DNA of 64,000 nt. Source: Noviherbaspirillum pedocola. Its GTDB lineage: Bacteria; Pseudomonadota; Gammaproteobacteria; Burkholderiales; Burkholderiaceae_D. Below the pieces are notes generated by a model, which saw only the letters and a list, made by a program, of their open reading frames with translations, had not been told where the DNA came from and searched no databases. Position 1 is the stretch's first letter, and each line of letters starts with the position of its first letter. This document shows, in pieces, positions 1 to 8,604 of the stretch. A program made the translations under genes and the position numbers. Location of the stretch: assembly GCF_016632335.1 (NCBI RefSeq), contig NZ_JAEPBG010000002.1, positions 310,001 to 374,000 on the forward strand, read 5' to 3'.

Positions 1-61
1 GGTGCATGCGCTGCTGGAAATTCCTCCTGAACCCATCAAGAGCGCGAGCCCATGCTACTGA
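1..61 (+). CDS. 3' end of an upstream gene (partial), possibly the first XrtA-associated sugar transferase
   Basis: Frame 2 is open from the window edge to a TGA at 59-61, giving a 19-residue tail (VHALLEIPPEPIKSASPCY). It overlaps the xrtA start by about 10 bases, as expected for a translationally coupled operon. In related XrtA loci the gene just before xrtA is often the EpsH1-associated sugar transferase 1, so that is the likely identity by context only. The fragment is too short to recognise. Another frame stops at position 30, so even the reading frame is uncertain. Confidence 0.35.
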   Translation, partial: VHALLEIPPEPIKSASPCY

Positions 62-1587
62 CCGAGACCCGCGCGGCGCCGCGCGACCTGCTCAAGACCC
101 TGGCCATCGCGCTGGCGGTGCTGGCGCCGTTCTTCCTGTACTTCGGCACGGTGCGCACCATCGTCGCCACCTGGGACAGCTCGGAAACCTTCGCGCATGG
201 CTATGCGATCCTGCCAATCTCGCTGTGGCTGATCTGGAAGCGGCGCGCAGTGCTGGCGCGACTGTCGCCGGAACCGTTCTGGCCGGCGCTGCTGCTCCTG
301 GCCGCGTGCGGCTTCGGTTGGCTGCTGGCCGAGCTGGCCGATGTGCAGGTGGTGCGCCAGTATGCATTCGTCGCGATGCTGCCCTTGACCGTGCTTGCCG
401 TGTGCGGCCGGCGCGTGGCCTGGTCGATTGCCTTTCCGCTGCTGTTCCTCCTGTTCGCGGTGCCTTTCGGCGAAGTCTTCATCGAGCCGCTGATCAATTT
501 CACCGCCGACTTCACCGTCTGGGCGCTGCAGCTGACCGGCATTCCGGTGCTGCGCGAAGGCAGCAGCTTTTCCATCCCGAGCGGCAACTGGTCCGTGGTC
601 GAAGCCTGCAGCGGCGTACGCTACCTGATCGCCTCGGTGACGCTGGGCTGCCTGTATGCCTATCTGAGCTACCGCTCGCGCGCGCGCCAACTGCTGTTCG
701 TGGTCGTCTCGGTGCTGGTGCCCATTGTCGCCAACGGCATGCGCGCCTACATGATCGTGATGATCGGGCATCTGTCGAGCATGCGCCTGGCCACCGGCGT
801 GGATCACATCATCTACGGCTGGCTGTTCTTCGGCCTCGTGATGTTCATCATGTTCTGGATCGGCAACCGCTGGCGCGAGGATGTCAGCGCCGAGGCCGAA
901 GCGGAGAAGATGGCCGCAACGACACCGATCGCAGCCGGCGCGGCCTCAGGCCAGGTGGCGCTCGCCGCCATTGCTACGATCGCCTGCATGGCCGTCTGGC
1001 CGCTGTATGCGAAACACACCGAGACGGCCAATGCGGGCGCGCGGCCGGTGAGCCTGGCGTCCTTCCATTCCACATGGACGAGCGCGCCGCGCATGACGGC
1101 ATGGCAGCCGCATCTGAATGCGGGCGCGGCCGCCATCACGGACACGCTGCAGCAGAATGGCAAGACCGTCGGCCTGGAAGTGCATTACTACCGCGCCCAG
1201 CCGCAGGGCACCGGCCTGATCAGCTCGGTCAACCGCCTGACCGAAGACCTCGAAGATTCCTGGCGACGCATCGGCGCGGAAAACCGCGTCGAAACGGTGA
1301 ACGGCCGGTCGCTGGCCGTGAAGGAAACCCGGCTGCGCGGCGCCGACGGCACGCTGGTCGTGTGGCAGTGGTACTGGATCGATGGCCGTTTCACTACCAA
1401 CGATTATCTCGGCAAGGTGCTGCAGGCCCGCGAGCGCCTGTTCATGCGCGGCGATGATGGCGCAAGCATCCTGACGTATGCGCGCTTCCGCGAGCAGCCC
1501 GAAGAAGCGCGCGCGGCGATGCGCGCCTTCCTCGCGTCCAACCTGCCGTCGCTGGAAGCGACGCTGGCGACGAACCGCAAGGACTGA
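52..1587 (+). CDS. xrtA: Exosortase A fused to an EpsI-type domain
   Basis: Inner-membrane transpeptidase-like protease that recognises the PEP-CTERM tail of exported proteins. The first ~290 residues are polytopic and carry the exosortase triad: Cys186 in EACSGVRYL, Arg231 in NGMRAY and His252 in DHIIYGW. An N-terminal loop with the family motif TWDSSETFAHGY lies around residues 40-52. Residues ~300-505 form a periplasmic EpsI-like domain, after one more hydrophobic segment near 305-320. In many relatives EpsI is a separate gene; the fused form of about 510 residues is common in betaproteobacterial XrtA. The ATG at 52 overlaps the end of the upstream frame. The glycosyltransferase at 1599 follows after 11 bases, so this is an operon. 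The family and residues are clear. Confidence 0.96.
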   Translation: MLLTETRAAPRDLLKTLAIALAVLAPFFLYFGTVRTIVATWDSSETFAHGYAILPISLWLIWKRRAVLARLSPEPFWPALLLLAACGFGWLLAELADVQVVRQYAFVAMLPLTVLAVCGRRVAWSIAFPLLFLLFAVPFGEVFIEPLINFTADFTVWALQLTGIPVLREGSSFSIPSGNWSVVEACSGVRYLIASVTLGCLYAYLSYRSRARQLLFVVVSVLVPIVANGMRAYMIVMIGHLSSMRLATGVDHIIYGWLFFGLVMFIMFWIGNRWREDVSAEAEAEKMAATTPIAAGAASGQVALAAIATIACMAVWPLYAKHTETANAGARPVSLASFHSTWTSAPRMTAWQPHLNAGAAAITDTLQQNGKTVGLEVHYYRAQPQGTGLISSVNRLTEDLEDSWRRIGAENRVETVNGRSLAVKETRLRGADGTLVVWQWYWIDGRFTTNDYLGKVLQARERLFMRGDDGASILTYARFREQPEEARAAMRAFLASNLPSLEATLATNRKD

Positions 1588-1598
1588 GGGCGCGAGCG

Positions 1599-2735
1599 AT
1601 GGCAGCGAAGAACGACACGCCGCTGGTAGTGCACCTGATCTACCGCTTCGATTTCGGCGGCCTGGAAACCCTGGTCGCCGAATGCATCAACCGGATGCCC
1701 AAGGATCAGTATCGGCATGCGATCGTCTGCCTGACCGGCTATACCGACTTCGCCAGCAAGATCAGCCGGCCCGATGTGCAACTGATCGCGCTGAACAAGC
1801 CGCCCGGACTCGCGCCCGGCATCCACTGGAAGCTGTACAGGCTGCTGCGCCAATTGCGTCCCGCGGTGCTGCACAGCTATAACCTGGCCGCGATCGAATA
1901 TGCATTCACCGCGGCGGCGGCCGGCGTGCCGGTGCGGGTGCATGCCGAGCATGGCCGCGATGCCGCCGACCCGCAAGGACTGAATCGCAAGCACAACATG
2001 CTGCGCCGCTGGCTGGTGCCCTTCATCGACCGCTACATCCCGGTCTCCGCCGATCTGCAGCGCTGGCTTGGCCAGGTAGTCGGCGTGCCGACGGCCAAGA
2101 CGCTGATGATTGCCAATGGCGTCGATACCGAGCGGTTCCGACCCCGCATTGAGCCGCGCGACGGCGACGAGTTCGTCATCGGCACCGTCGGCCGCATACA
2201 GGATGTGAAGAATCACAAGGGCCTGGTGGAAGCCTTTGTGCTATTGCGCGAGATGCTGCCGCAGCGCGCACTGCGCCTGGTCATCGTCGGCAACGGCCCG
2301 CTGTTCGAGCCGCTGAAGCAGCAGGTTGCCGATGCGAATCTGCAGGATGCGGTATGGCTTGCCGGCTCGCGCACCGACATCCCGGAACTGATGCGCGACT
2401 TTGATGTGTTTGCCTTGCCGTCGATTGCCGAAGGCACGCCGGTGACCATCCTCGAAGCGATGGCGACCGGGCTGCCGGTCGTGGCGTCGAAGGTGGGCGG
2501 CATACCCGAGGTGGTCGATGAGGGCGCGACCGGCCTGCTAGTGCCGCCCTCGGATGCGCGCTCGCTGGCCGAGGCATTGGCCGTGTATGCGCGCGATCCG
2601 GCGCTGGCCGCGCGCCACGGCGCCGCGGGACGCCAGCGCGTAGAACGCAGCAACAGCATCGCGGCCATGGTGTCGGGCTATGCCCGCCTGTACGATGCGC
2701 TGCGCGCCACCAAGAAATCCATGAACAAGGCTTAG
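1599..2735 (+). CDS. XrtA/PEP-CTERM-associated family 4 glycosyltransferase (EpsH1-associated sugar transferase 2)
   Basis: A 378-residue GT-B fold, GT4-type glycosyltransferase, expected to transfer a sugar from a nucleotide donor during exopolysaccharide assembly at the inner face of the membrane. The N-terminal motif FDFGGLETLVAECINRM and the AEHGRD stretch near residue 110 are typical of the glycosyltransferase that follows xrtA in these loci. The C-terminal donor-binding half shows GTVGRIQDVKNHKGLVEA and the EGTPVTILEAMATGLPVVAS motif with the donor-binding Glu. It sits between xrtA and the amidotransferase with gaps of 11 and 3 bases, so it is co-transcribed. The sugar and acceptor cannot be read from the sequence. 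Confidence 0.9.
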   Translation: MAAKNDTPLVVHLIYRFDFGGLETLVAECINRMPKDQYRHAIVCLTGYTDFASKISRPDVQLIALNKPPGLAPGIHWKLYRLLRQLRPAVLHSYNLAAIEYAFTAAAAGVPVRVHAEHGRDAADPQGLNRKHNMLRRWLVPFIDRYIPVSADLQRWLGQVVGVPTAKTLMIANGVDTERFRPRIEPRDGDEFVIGTVGRIQDVKNHKGLVEAFVLLREMLPQRALRLVIVGNGPLFEPLKQQVADANLQDAVWLAGSRTDIPELMRDFDVFALPSIAEGTPVTILEAMATGLPVVASKVGGIPEVVDEGATGLLVPPSDARSLAEALAVYARDPALAARHGAAGRQRVERSNSIAAMVSGYARLYDALRATKKSMNKA

Positions 2736-2738
2736 ATC

Positions 2739-4661
2739 ATGTGCGGAATCGTCGGCATCTTTGATATGCGCGCCATGCGCGACATCGACCAGCAACTGCT
2801 GCATCGTATGAACGAATCGCAGCATCACCGCGGCCCGACCGAAGGCGGCCTGCACCGCGAGCGTGGCGTGGGCTTCGGCCATCGAAGGCTGTCCATCATC
2901 GACCTGTCCTCGGGCCAGCAGCCGCTGTTCAACGAGGACGGCAGCGTGGTCGTGGTCTTCAATGGCGAGATCTACAACTTCATGCCGCTGATGGAAGAGC
3001 TGACCGCGCTCGGCCACACCTTCCGCACCCGTTGCGACACCGAAGTCATCGTCCATGCCTGGGAGCAGTGGGGCGAAGCCTGCGTCGACCGCTTGCGCGG
3101 CATGTTCGCGTTCTCGATCTGGGACCGCAATCGCCAGACCATGTTCCTGGCGCGCGATCGCCTCGGCATCAAGCCGATGTATTGCGCGCTGCTGGCTGAT
3201 GGCATGTTCCTGTTCGGCTCCGAGCTGAAGGCGCTGATGGCGGTGCCGGGCCTGTCGCGCGACATCGACACGCATGCGGTCGAAGAGTATTTCGCCTATG
3301 GCTATGTGCCCGAGCCGCGCACCATCTTCAAGAGCGCATTCAAGCTTGCGCCCGGCCACACGCTGCTGCTGAAGGCCGGCGCTTCCAGTTTGCCGGCGCA
3401 GCGCCGCTACTGGGACGTGCCGTTCAAGCCGCATGCGCCGATGACGGCCGAAGATGCCGAGCGCGAAATGATCGACCGGCTGCGCGAAGCGGTGGCAAGC
3501 CACATGGTGGCCGATGTGCCGCTGGGTGCCTTTCTGTCCGGCGGTGTCGATTCCAGCGCAGTCGTGGCGATGATGGCCGGCGTCTCGAGCGAACCGGTCA
3601 ACACCTGCGCGATCGGCTTCAACGACCGTGCCTATGACGAGACCGAGTATGCGAACGAAGTCGCGCAGCGCTATGGCACGCGGCATTTCCGCGAAGTCGT
3701 GGAATCCGATGACTATGGCCTGATCGATACCCTGGCGCGGCTGTATGACGAACCCTATGCCGACAGCTCGGCGCTGCCGACGTATCGCGTCTGCGAACTC
3801 GCGCGCAAGCATGTGACCGTAGCGCTGTCCGGTGACGGCGGCGACGAGAACTTCGCCGGCTATCGCCGCTATCGTTACGCGATGGCGGAACAGCGGGTGC
3901 GTTCGATGCTGCCGGCCTCGCTGCGCAAGCCGGTGTTCGGCTTTCTCGGCACGGTGTATCCGAAGGCGGACTGGGCGCCGCGGGTGTTCCGCGCCAAGAC
4001 CACGTTCGAAGCGCTGGCGCGCGATCTGGTTGAAGGCTATTACCACGGCGTGGCCAAGATGCCGGACCGCGTACGTGCCCGACTGTTTTCCGACAGCTTC
4101 AAGCGCGGCCTGAATGGCTACAGCGCCATCGAAGTGATGCGCGAGCATGCGAAGGCGAGCCCGACCGATGATCCGCTGTCGATGCTGCAGTACCTGGACA
4201 TGAAGACCTGGCTGCCCGGCGACATACTCACCAAGGTCGACCGCGCCAGCATGGCGCATGCGCTGGAAGTGCGAGTGCCGCTGTTGGACCATGAATTCGT
4301 CGAATGGGCATCCGGCGTGCCGGCTTCGCTGAAGCTGCACGGCAGCGAAGGCAAGTACCTGCTGAAGAAGTCGCTGGAGCCGCATCTGTCCCAGGACGTG
4401 CTGTACCGGCCGAAGATGGGCTTTTCCATTCCGCTCGCCGCCTGGTTCCGCGGTCCGCTGCGCGACCGGGTGCGCGCCGCGCTGCTGTCGCCGTTGCTGG
4501 CTGATACCGGCATCTTCAACATGGCGTTCCTGCGCGAGATGGTGGAAAACCACCAGTCCGGCCGCAGCGATTACAGCGTGCCGATCTGGTCGCTCTTGAT
4601 GTTCGAAGCTTTCCTGCGCAATTGCATCGGCGAGGCTGAGCCGAGCGCGATGGCGGCCTGA
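2739..4661 (+). CDS. XrtA/PEP-CTERM system amidotransferase (asparagine synthetase-like)
   Basis: A 640-residue, two-domain class II glutamine amidotransferase. Cys2, exposed after Met removal, would hydrolyse glutamine (domain ~2-215). The second half is an asparagine-synthetase-type ATP-pyrophosphatase domain with the PP-loop LSGGVDSSAV near residue 265 and a later SGDGGDE motif. It starts 3 bases after the glycosyltransferase, the position always held by the EpsH1-associated amidotransferase in XrtA loci. It is therefore more likely to amidate a cell-surface component, for example a uronic acid or peptide carboxylate, than to make free asparagine. The substrate is not known. It appears to be the last gene of this operon, as repeats and an opposing gene follow. 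Confidence 0.93.
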   Translation: MCGIVGIFDMRAMRDIDQQLLHRMNESQHHRGPTEGGLHRERGVGFGHRRLSIIDLSSGQQPLFNEDGSVVVVFNGEIYNFMPLMEELTALGHTFRTRCDTEVIVHAWEQWGEACVDRLRGMFAFSIWDRNRQTMFLARDRLGIKPMYCALLADGMFLFGSELKALMAVPGLSRDIDTHAVEEYFAYGYVPEPRTIFKSAFKLAPGHTLLLKAGASSLPAQRRYWDVPFKPHAPMTAEDAEREMIDRLREAVASHMVADVPLGAFLSGGVDSSAVVAMMAGVSSEPVNTCAIGFNDRAYDETEYANEVAQRYGTRHFREVVESDDYGLIDTLARLYDEPYADSSALPTYRVCELARKHVTVALSGDGGDENFAGYRRYRYAMAEQRVRSMLPASLRKPVFGFLGTVYPKADWAPRVFRAKTTFEALARDLVEGYYHGVAKMPDRVRARLFSDSFKRGLNGYSAIEVMREHAKASPTDDPLSMLQYLDMKTWLPGDILTKVDRASMAHALEVRVPLLDHEFVEWASGVPASLKLHGSEGKYLLKKSLEPHLSQDVLYRPKMGFSIPLAAWFRGPLRDRVRAALLSPLLADTGIFNMAFLREMVENHQSGRSDYSVPIWSLLMFEAFLRNCIGEAEPSAMAA

Positions 4662-4691
4662 GGCAAGCAGGCGATCCTGTAGGGGTACCTT

Positions 4692-4880
4692 GTAGGTTGG
4701 GCTGACAAGCCCAACAGCAGCTCGAGTGCCCGCGGACTCCACCGTAGGTTGGGCTGCCAAGCCCAACATCACACGCCCGCGGGCCGCGAACATGTTGGGC
4801 TTGGCAGCCCAACCTACGAGCTAATATCGGGCGCCTGCGCACCACGAGCAGCTTGGGTTTCCTTCATCAGACCAACCTGC
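4692..4880. repeat. Cluster of GTAG-headed REP-like palindromes (family A)
   Basis: Three near-identical copies of GTAG plus GTTGGGCT-loop-AGCCCAAC lie at 4692-4715 (+), 4744-4767 (+) and 4794-4817 (-). A degenerate reverse copy ends near 4880. The GTAG head, short imperfect stem-loop and opposed orientation match REP / BIME elements mobilised by RAYT transposases in proteobacteria. They fill the gap between two convergent genes and may also act as a transcription barrier. Related copies occur at 14.9-15.2 kb and 45.0-45.1 kb. Confidence 0.85.
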
Positions 4881-4913
4881 GTATTGCGGCCCGCTTACTT
4901 CGGGCGTCTCCCA

Positions 4914-6464
4914 TCAACCGGGACCAGCACGCGTATAAATATCCACCCGCTTTTCATTCTTGCCGGTCTCGCCCTGCAACTCGATGCTGCGCGCCAGGCG
5001 CCATGCGCTGCCATCGTGCAGCAGCTGCTGCAATTGCTGCATCGAAGGCTGGTCGGACAGGTATCCCTGCTGCAATACGATGGTTGCGATGTTTTCCTTC
5101 TGCAGCATTTTCTCGAGCGCGGCACGATCGTAGTGCTGATCCTTTACGCCAAAGGCCCGCGAAATCGTGATGTCGACCAGCGTCTTGTCAGCGCGCCGAA
5201 TGCCGATGTCGCGCCGCGTGCCGAAGGTGCGCATGTCAAAGATGAAGTTGCCGTCGCGGTGCGCCGAGACCATGACATTCGCATGAGGCGGCGTCAGTGC
5301 CTGGGCTGCCAGCGCAGCATCCTGATAACCGGAGACCACCGGCACCTGCGTCACCACCAGCGCCTGCCAGGCCAGCCAGACTGCCAGCAGCGGCAAGGCC
5401 AGGCGCGCAAGCCATGGCAGCAGCGCCGCAATCCCGATGGCGGCAAACAGGAACAGGAAGGGCAGGCTGGGAAGATTGAAGCGCGGCTCCTTGTTGGATA
5501 CCAGGCTGAACAGGATCCATGAAGACAGGCAGAAGCTGAACACCATGGCGCCAACCAGCGGCATGCGGCGCCGCGCCGTCAACGCAAGCGCAGCGACAAG
5601 CCCGGCAATGACGAATGCGAGCGCGGGCCAGCCCATCTGGTCCGGGAGCTGTTGCGCATACCAGGTCCAGTTTTCCAGGCTCATCAGCTTCGGCATGCCG
5701 GGCATATTGGTGACCTGGGACTGATTGACGCGGCTGAAGTAGGCCACCATCGCTACCGAGGGCAGGGCCAGCACGATCAGCGGCAGCAGCGCCAGTAGCC
5801 GCATCCTGATGGGCGCCGTTGGCTTGTTGCGATACGCGAAGACGAAATACAGCATGGGCGCCACCGCGTAGATGGCTTGTGCGCGCGTGAGGATCGCCAG
5901 GCCCAGGCAGATGGTCGTAGCGAAGAGCCAGGAACGCTTGGCACTGTCGATATAGCGCAGCAGGCACCAGGCAGTGGCCAGCAGCAGTGCAATGGCGGGG
6001 ACGTCGATTTGCACCTGCCGTCCCCACAGCGCCATCTCCGGCAGGCACAGCATCGCTACCGCGGCGGCGACAGCGCTGAAGGCATCCATGGCGCGCCGTG
6101 CAAGCAGATACGCGAAGATCCCGGCCAGCATCGCGTACAGTTCCACTACCACTTGCGAGACGGCATGATGCGCGCCGAATACCGCGAGGAAGGGTACCGA
6201 GCTCAGATAGAAGAAGGGCGGGTAAAAGCCGATATTGATCGCCGGGTACTGGTGGTAGTACTCGGAAGCGAAACGAATCGGTCTGAGCAATCCGCCTTCG
6301 ACGAAAAAGTCGCGCAGGAATACGCCATTCATCGCATGCCGCGACGAGTCGAACCACCAGAAGTCGCCATTGGTCGGGGTGGTAATGAACAGGGCAACGG
6401 CCAATGCCGCCATCACGGCAATGGCGATGAGATTCCACAGGCGGTCTTTTGAATGATCTTTCAT
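4914..6464 (-). CDS. Polytopic GT39/ArnT-like glycosyltransferase family protein
   Basis: A 516-residue integral membrane protein with about 10-12 hydrophobic segments. The first periplasmic loop carries acidic and His residues (TNGDFWWFDSSRHAMNG, residues ~31-47), the usual site of catalytic Asp/Glu residues in GT-C enzymes such as PMT and ArnT. A soluble C-terminal domain of ~110 residues follows the last membrane span. GT-C enzymes use polyprenyl-phosphate sugars as donors and act on the periplasmic side, which fits the DPM1-like GT2 enzymes nearby. The ATG at 6464 has GAGGAA upstream on the minus strand. The acceptor is unknown, and the assignment rests on topology and the loop rather than on a diagnostic motif. 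Confidence 0.7.
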   Translation of the reverse strand: MKDHSKDRLWNLIAIAVMAALAVALFITTPTNGDFWWFDSSRHAMNGVFLRDFFVEGGLLRPIRFASEYYHQYPAINIGFYPPFFYLSSVPFLAVFGAHHAVSQVVVELYAMLAGIFAYLLARRAMDAFSAVAAAVAMLCLPEMALWGRQVQIDVPAIALLLATAWCLLRYIDSAKRSWLFATTICLGLAILTRAQAIYAVAPMLYFVFAYRNKPTAPIRMRLLALLPLIVLALPSVAMVAYFSRVNQSQVTNMPGMPKLMSLENWTWYAQQLPDQMGWPALAFVIAGLVAALALTARRRMPLVGAMVFSFCLSSWILFSLVSNKEPRFNLPSLPFLFLFAAIGIAALLPWLARLALPLLAVWLAWQALVVTQVPVVSGYQDAALAAQALTPPHANVMVSAHRDGNFIFDMRTFGTRRDIGIRRADKTLVDITISRAFGVKDQHYDRAALEKMLQKENIATIVLQQGYLSDQPSMQQLQQLLHDGSAWRLARSIELQGETGKNEKRVDIYTRAGPG

Positions 6465-6941
6465 TGCGATGGGGATTCCTCGAAGGATGGCGGCGCTAAA
6501 CCGCCGTGTGCAGGTACGGATTCAATGCCGGGCGCATTGTCGGACGCACGGTCGGCCGCACTGCGCGTTGCCTGGTTGGCAACGGAACAGAAGATAGCAG
6601 TGTAGAAAATAGTGCATGCTGCGTCAGCGCAAGCACGCTTGAGATGCGATGTCCCACATTCCCTCGGAGCACGACTCCACTCGCGCTGTTCTGAGCAACA
6701 TCATTGTCAAGTTCTTTTCCGCTGAATCGTGATCATGTGATTCGCTTCAACGGTTGAGGAAAAAGCCCGTGCTAGCATGCGTTCGTCGTTGTCTGATTAG
6801 TAACATTGCTTCCACTTAAGAAGGAATGCAGCTGTCCTTGGCGTTGCGCCACCTGGCGCGCAAAGCGATGCACTGTGTCGAGGCCGCAAGCAGGTTCGCG
6901 TCATAACGGGGCAACGACTTACCGTGTTTTACAGGACCCTG
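6465..6941. other. Divergent intergenic region, probable promoters for both sides
   Basis: This 477-base gap separates the minus-strand GT-C gene from the gtrA-gtrB pair. It contains short stops in all frames and no protein that I recognise. No convincing -35/-10 pair stands out. It should hold promoters for both directions because the flanking genes are divergent. Confidence 0.4.
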
Positions 6942-7316
6942 ATGACTTCCCAATTTCTGAAATTCGTCACGGTAGGCGGCATAGCGACCGCCACCCAGTA
7001 CGTCATTCTTTATGCCCTGGTGTCCGGCGCGGCCTGGGATCCCGCCCATGCCTCGATGCTGGGCGCAGCCATAGGCGCGGTGCTCAATTACTGGCTGAAC
7101 TACACCTTCAGCTTCCAGAGCGGGCGGCGACACCGGGAATCGTTTCCGCTGTTCGTGCTGATGGCAAGTTGCGGCACGGTATTGAACGGCTTGATCGTCA
7201 AGGGCCTCACGCTGGCCGGGGTGTATTACATGTTGGCGCAGGTCGTTGCGACGATCGTAGTGCTTGGTTTCAACTTTTATGTCAGTCGCAAATGGATATT
7301 CGTTCAAACGAAATGA
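6942..7316 (+). CDS. GtrA family membrane protein (putative polyprenyl-phosphate-sugar flippase)
   Basis: A 124-residue protein with four hydrophobic helices and the family signatures FLKFVTVGGIATATQYVILY at the N-terminus, GAVLNYWLNYTFSF in the middle and NFYVSRKWIF at the end. GtrA proteins are thought to flip undecaprenyl-phosphate-linked sugars across the inner membrane for periplasmic transfer. I chose ATG 6942 because AGGA lies 5 bases upstream; a GTG at 6924 in the same frame would add six residues. The stop overlaps the next start as ATGA, so it is translationally coupled to a GtrB-like glycosyltransferase, the classic pairing. Confidence 0.9.
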   Translation: MTSQFLKFVTVGGIATATQYVILYALVSGAAWDPAHASMLGAAIGAVLNYWLNYTFSFQSGRRHRESFPLFVLMASCGTVLNGLIVKGLTLAGVYYMLAQVVATIVVLGFNFYVSRKWIFVQTK

Positions 7317-8359
7317 GCACGATCAAGGCAACCGTGGCTTCAAAGCATTCGCTGTCGCCGCGCGAGCCGGGTGCATTGCCCAGCATCTCCGTCGTTGCTC
7401 CGGCCTACAACGAAGAGGAAGTGCTGGAAACCTTTTACGAGCGCGTCACGAATGTGCTCACTGCCATCGGCGCGCCGTATGAGATCGTGCTGGTCAACGA
7501 TGGCAGCCGCGACAATACGCTGGCGATGATGCATGCGATGCGCGCGCGGGATGACCGTATCACCGTGGTCGATCTGTCGCGCAACTTCGGCAAGGAAATC
7601 GCGCTGACCGCTGGCCTTGATCATGCGCGCGGCGATGTCGTGGTGGTGCTCGATTCGGACCTGCAGGATCCGCCCGAGCTGATCGTCGAAATGCTCGAGG
7701 GCTGGCGCGAAGGCTATGACGTCGTCTATGGCGTGCGCAGCCAGCGCGATGGCGAAACCTGGTTCAAGAAGGCGACGGCAAAAGCGTTCTATCGCATCAT
7801 CGGCAAGATCAGCCGGGTGCAGATCCCACAGGACACCGGCGACTTCCGCCTGATGACGCGGCGCGCGGTGCGCGAGCTGTCGAAGCTGCGCGAAGAGCAC
7901 CGTTTCATGAAGGGACTGTTCGCGTGGATCGGCTTTCCATCCAAGCCGCTGTTCTATCGGCGTGATCCGCGCGTGGCCGGCACGACGAAATGGAATTACC
8001 TCAAGCTGCTGAACCTGGCGATTGAAGGCATCACCTCCTTCACGATCACGCCGCTGAAGGTGGCCACGTTGCTCGGATCGTCGGTGGCATTGCTTGCCTT
8101 TCTTTATGCCTGCTATGTGATCTCCAAGACCATCATCCATGGCGACCCGGTGCGCGGCTATCCTTCGCTGATGGTGACGGTGCTGTTCCTCGGCGGGGTG
8201 CAATTGATTGCCATCGGCGTGCTCGGTGAATACATCGGCCGCATCTTCAATGAAGTCAAGCGCCGTCCGCTGTATCTGGTCAATCGCATGCTGCCATCCA
8301 GCCTCGAAGATGCGGCGGATGAAACAAGTTCCAGCGCCCGGACCGAACAGGTTCACTAG
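7313..8359 (+). CDS. DPM1/GtrB-type family 2 glycosyltransferase (polyprenyl-phosphate glycosyltransferase)
   Basis: A 348-residue GT2 enzyme that would load a sugar onto undecaprenyl phosphate for the adjacent GtrA. The GT-A domain shows SVVAPAYNEEE, VNDGSRDNT, RNFGKE and the metal-binding VLDSDLQDPPE. Two hydrophobic helices near the C-terminus (VATLLGSSVALLAFLYACYV and a second ~35 residues later) anchor it, followed by the conserved GVLGEYIGRIFNEVKRRPLY. ATG 7313 overlaps the gtrA stop; an ATG at 7292 in the same frame is less likely. A second, more distant GT2 of the same type lies at 12213. The sugar is not determinable. Confidence 0.92.
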   Translation: MSTIKATVASKHSLSPREPGALPSISVVAPAYNEEEVLETFYERVTNVLTAIGAPYEIVLVNDGSRDNTLAMMHAMRARDDRITVVDLSRNFGKEIALTAGLDHARGDVVVVLDSDLQDPPELIVEMLEGWREGYDVVYGVRSQRDGETWFKKATAKAFYRIIGKISRVQIPQDTGDFRLMTRRAVRELSKLREEHRFMKGLFAWIGFPSKPLFYRRDPRVAGTTKWNYLKLLNLAIEGITSFTITPLKVATLLGSSVALLAFLYACYVISKTIIHGDPVRGYPSLMVTVLFLGGVQLIAIGVLGEYIGRIFNEVKRRPLYLVNRMLPSSLEDAADETSSSARTEQVH

Positions 8360-8604
8360 GCAATACCAAGCCCCAGTGTGCAATGCATGCGATGCGCCAA
8401 CGCCGCGCAGGCCGCGTCGTTTTCTTGCCGATCACGACGCTGCAAAGCCTCAACATTAGTGATTTAAATCGACTGATGGCCTGATAGTCGCCCGTTCTCG
8501 CGCAGCGGTATATCAAAATGTCATCGCCATTTGCCTGCCCGCATCGCCGGATGCGGGTCTGGCAATCACTGCAATGAATCTTGCTATCAAATCGGACCGC
8601 CATT

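Noticed and set aside
2538-4793. 751-codon minus-strand open frame
   Set aside because: Antisense of the amidotransferase gene; composition rich in His, Arg and Gln with no motif.
6506-6694. 62-codon frame between GT-C and gtrA
   Set aside because: Low-complexity, no ribosome site and no similarity that I recognise.
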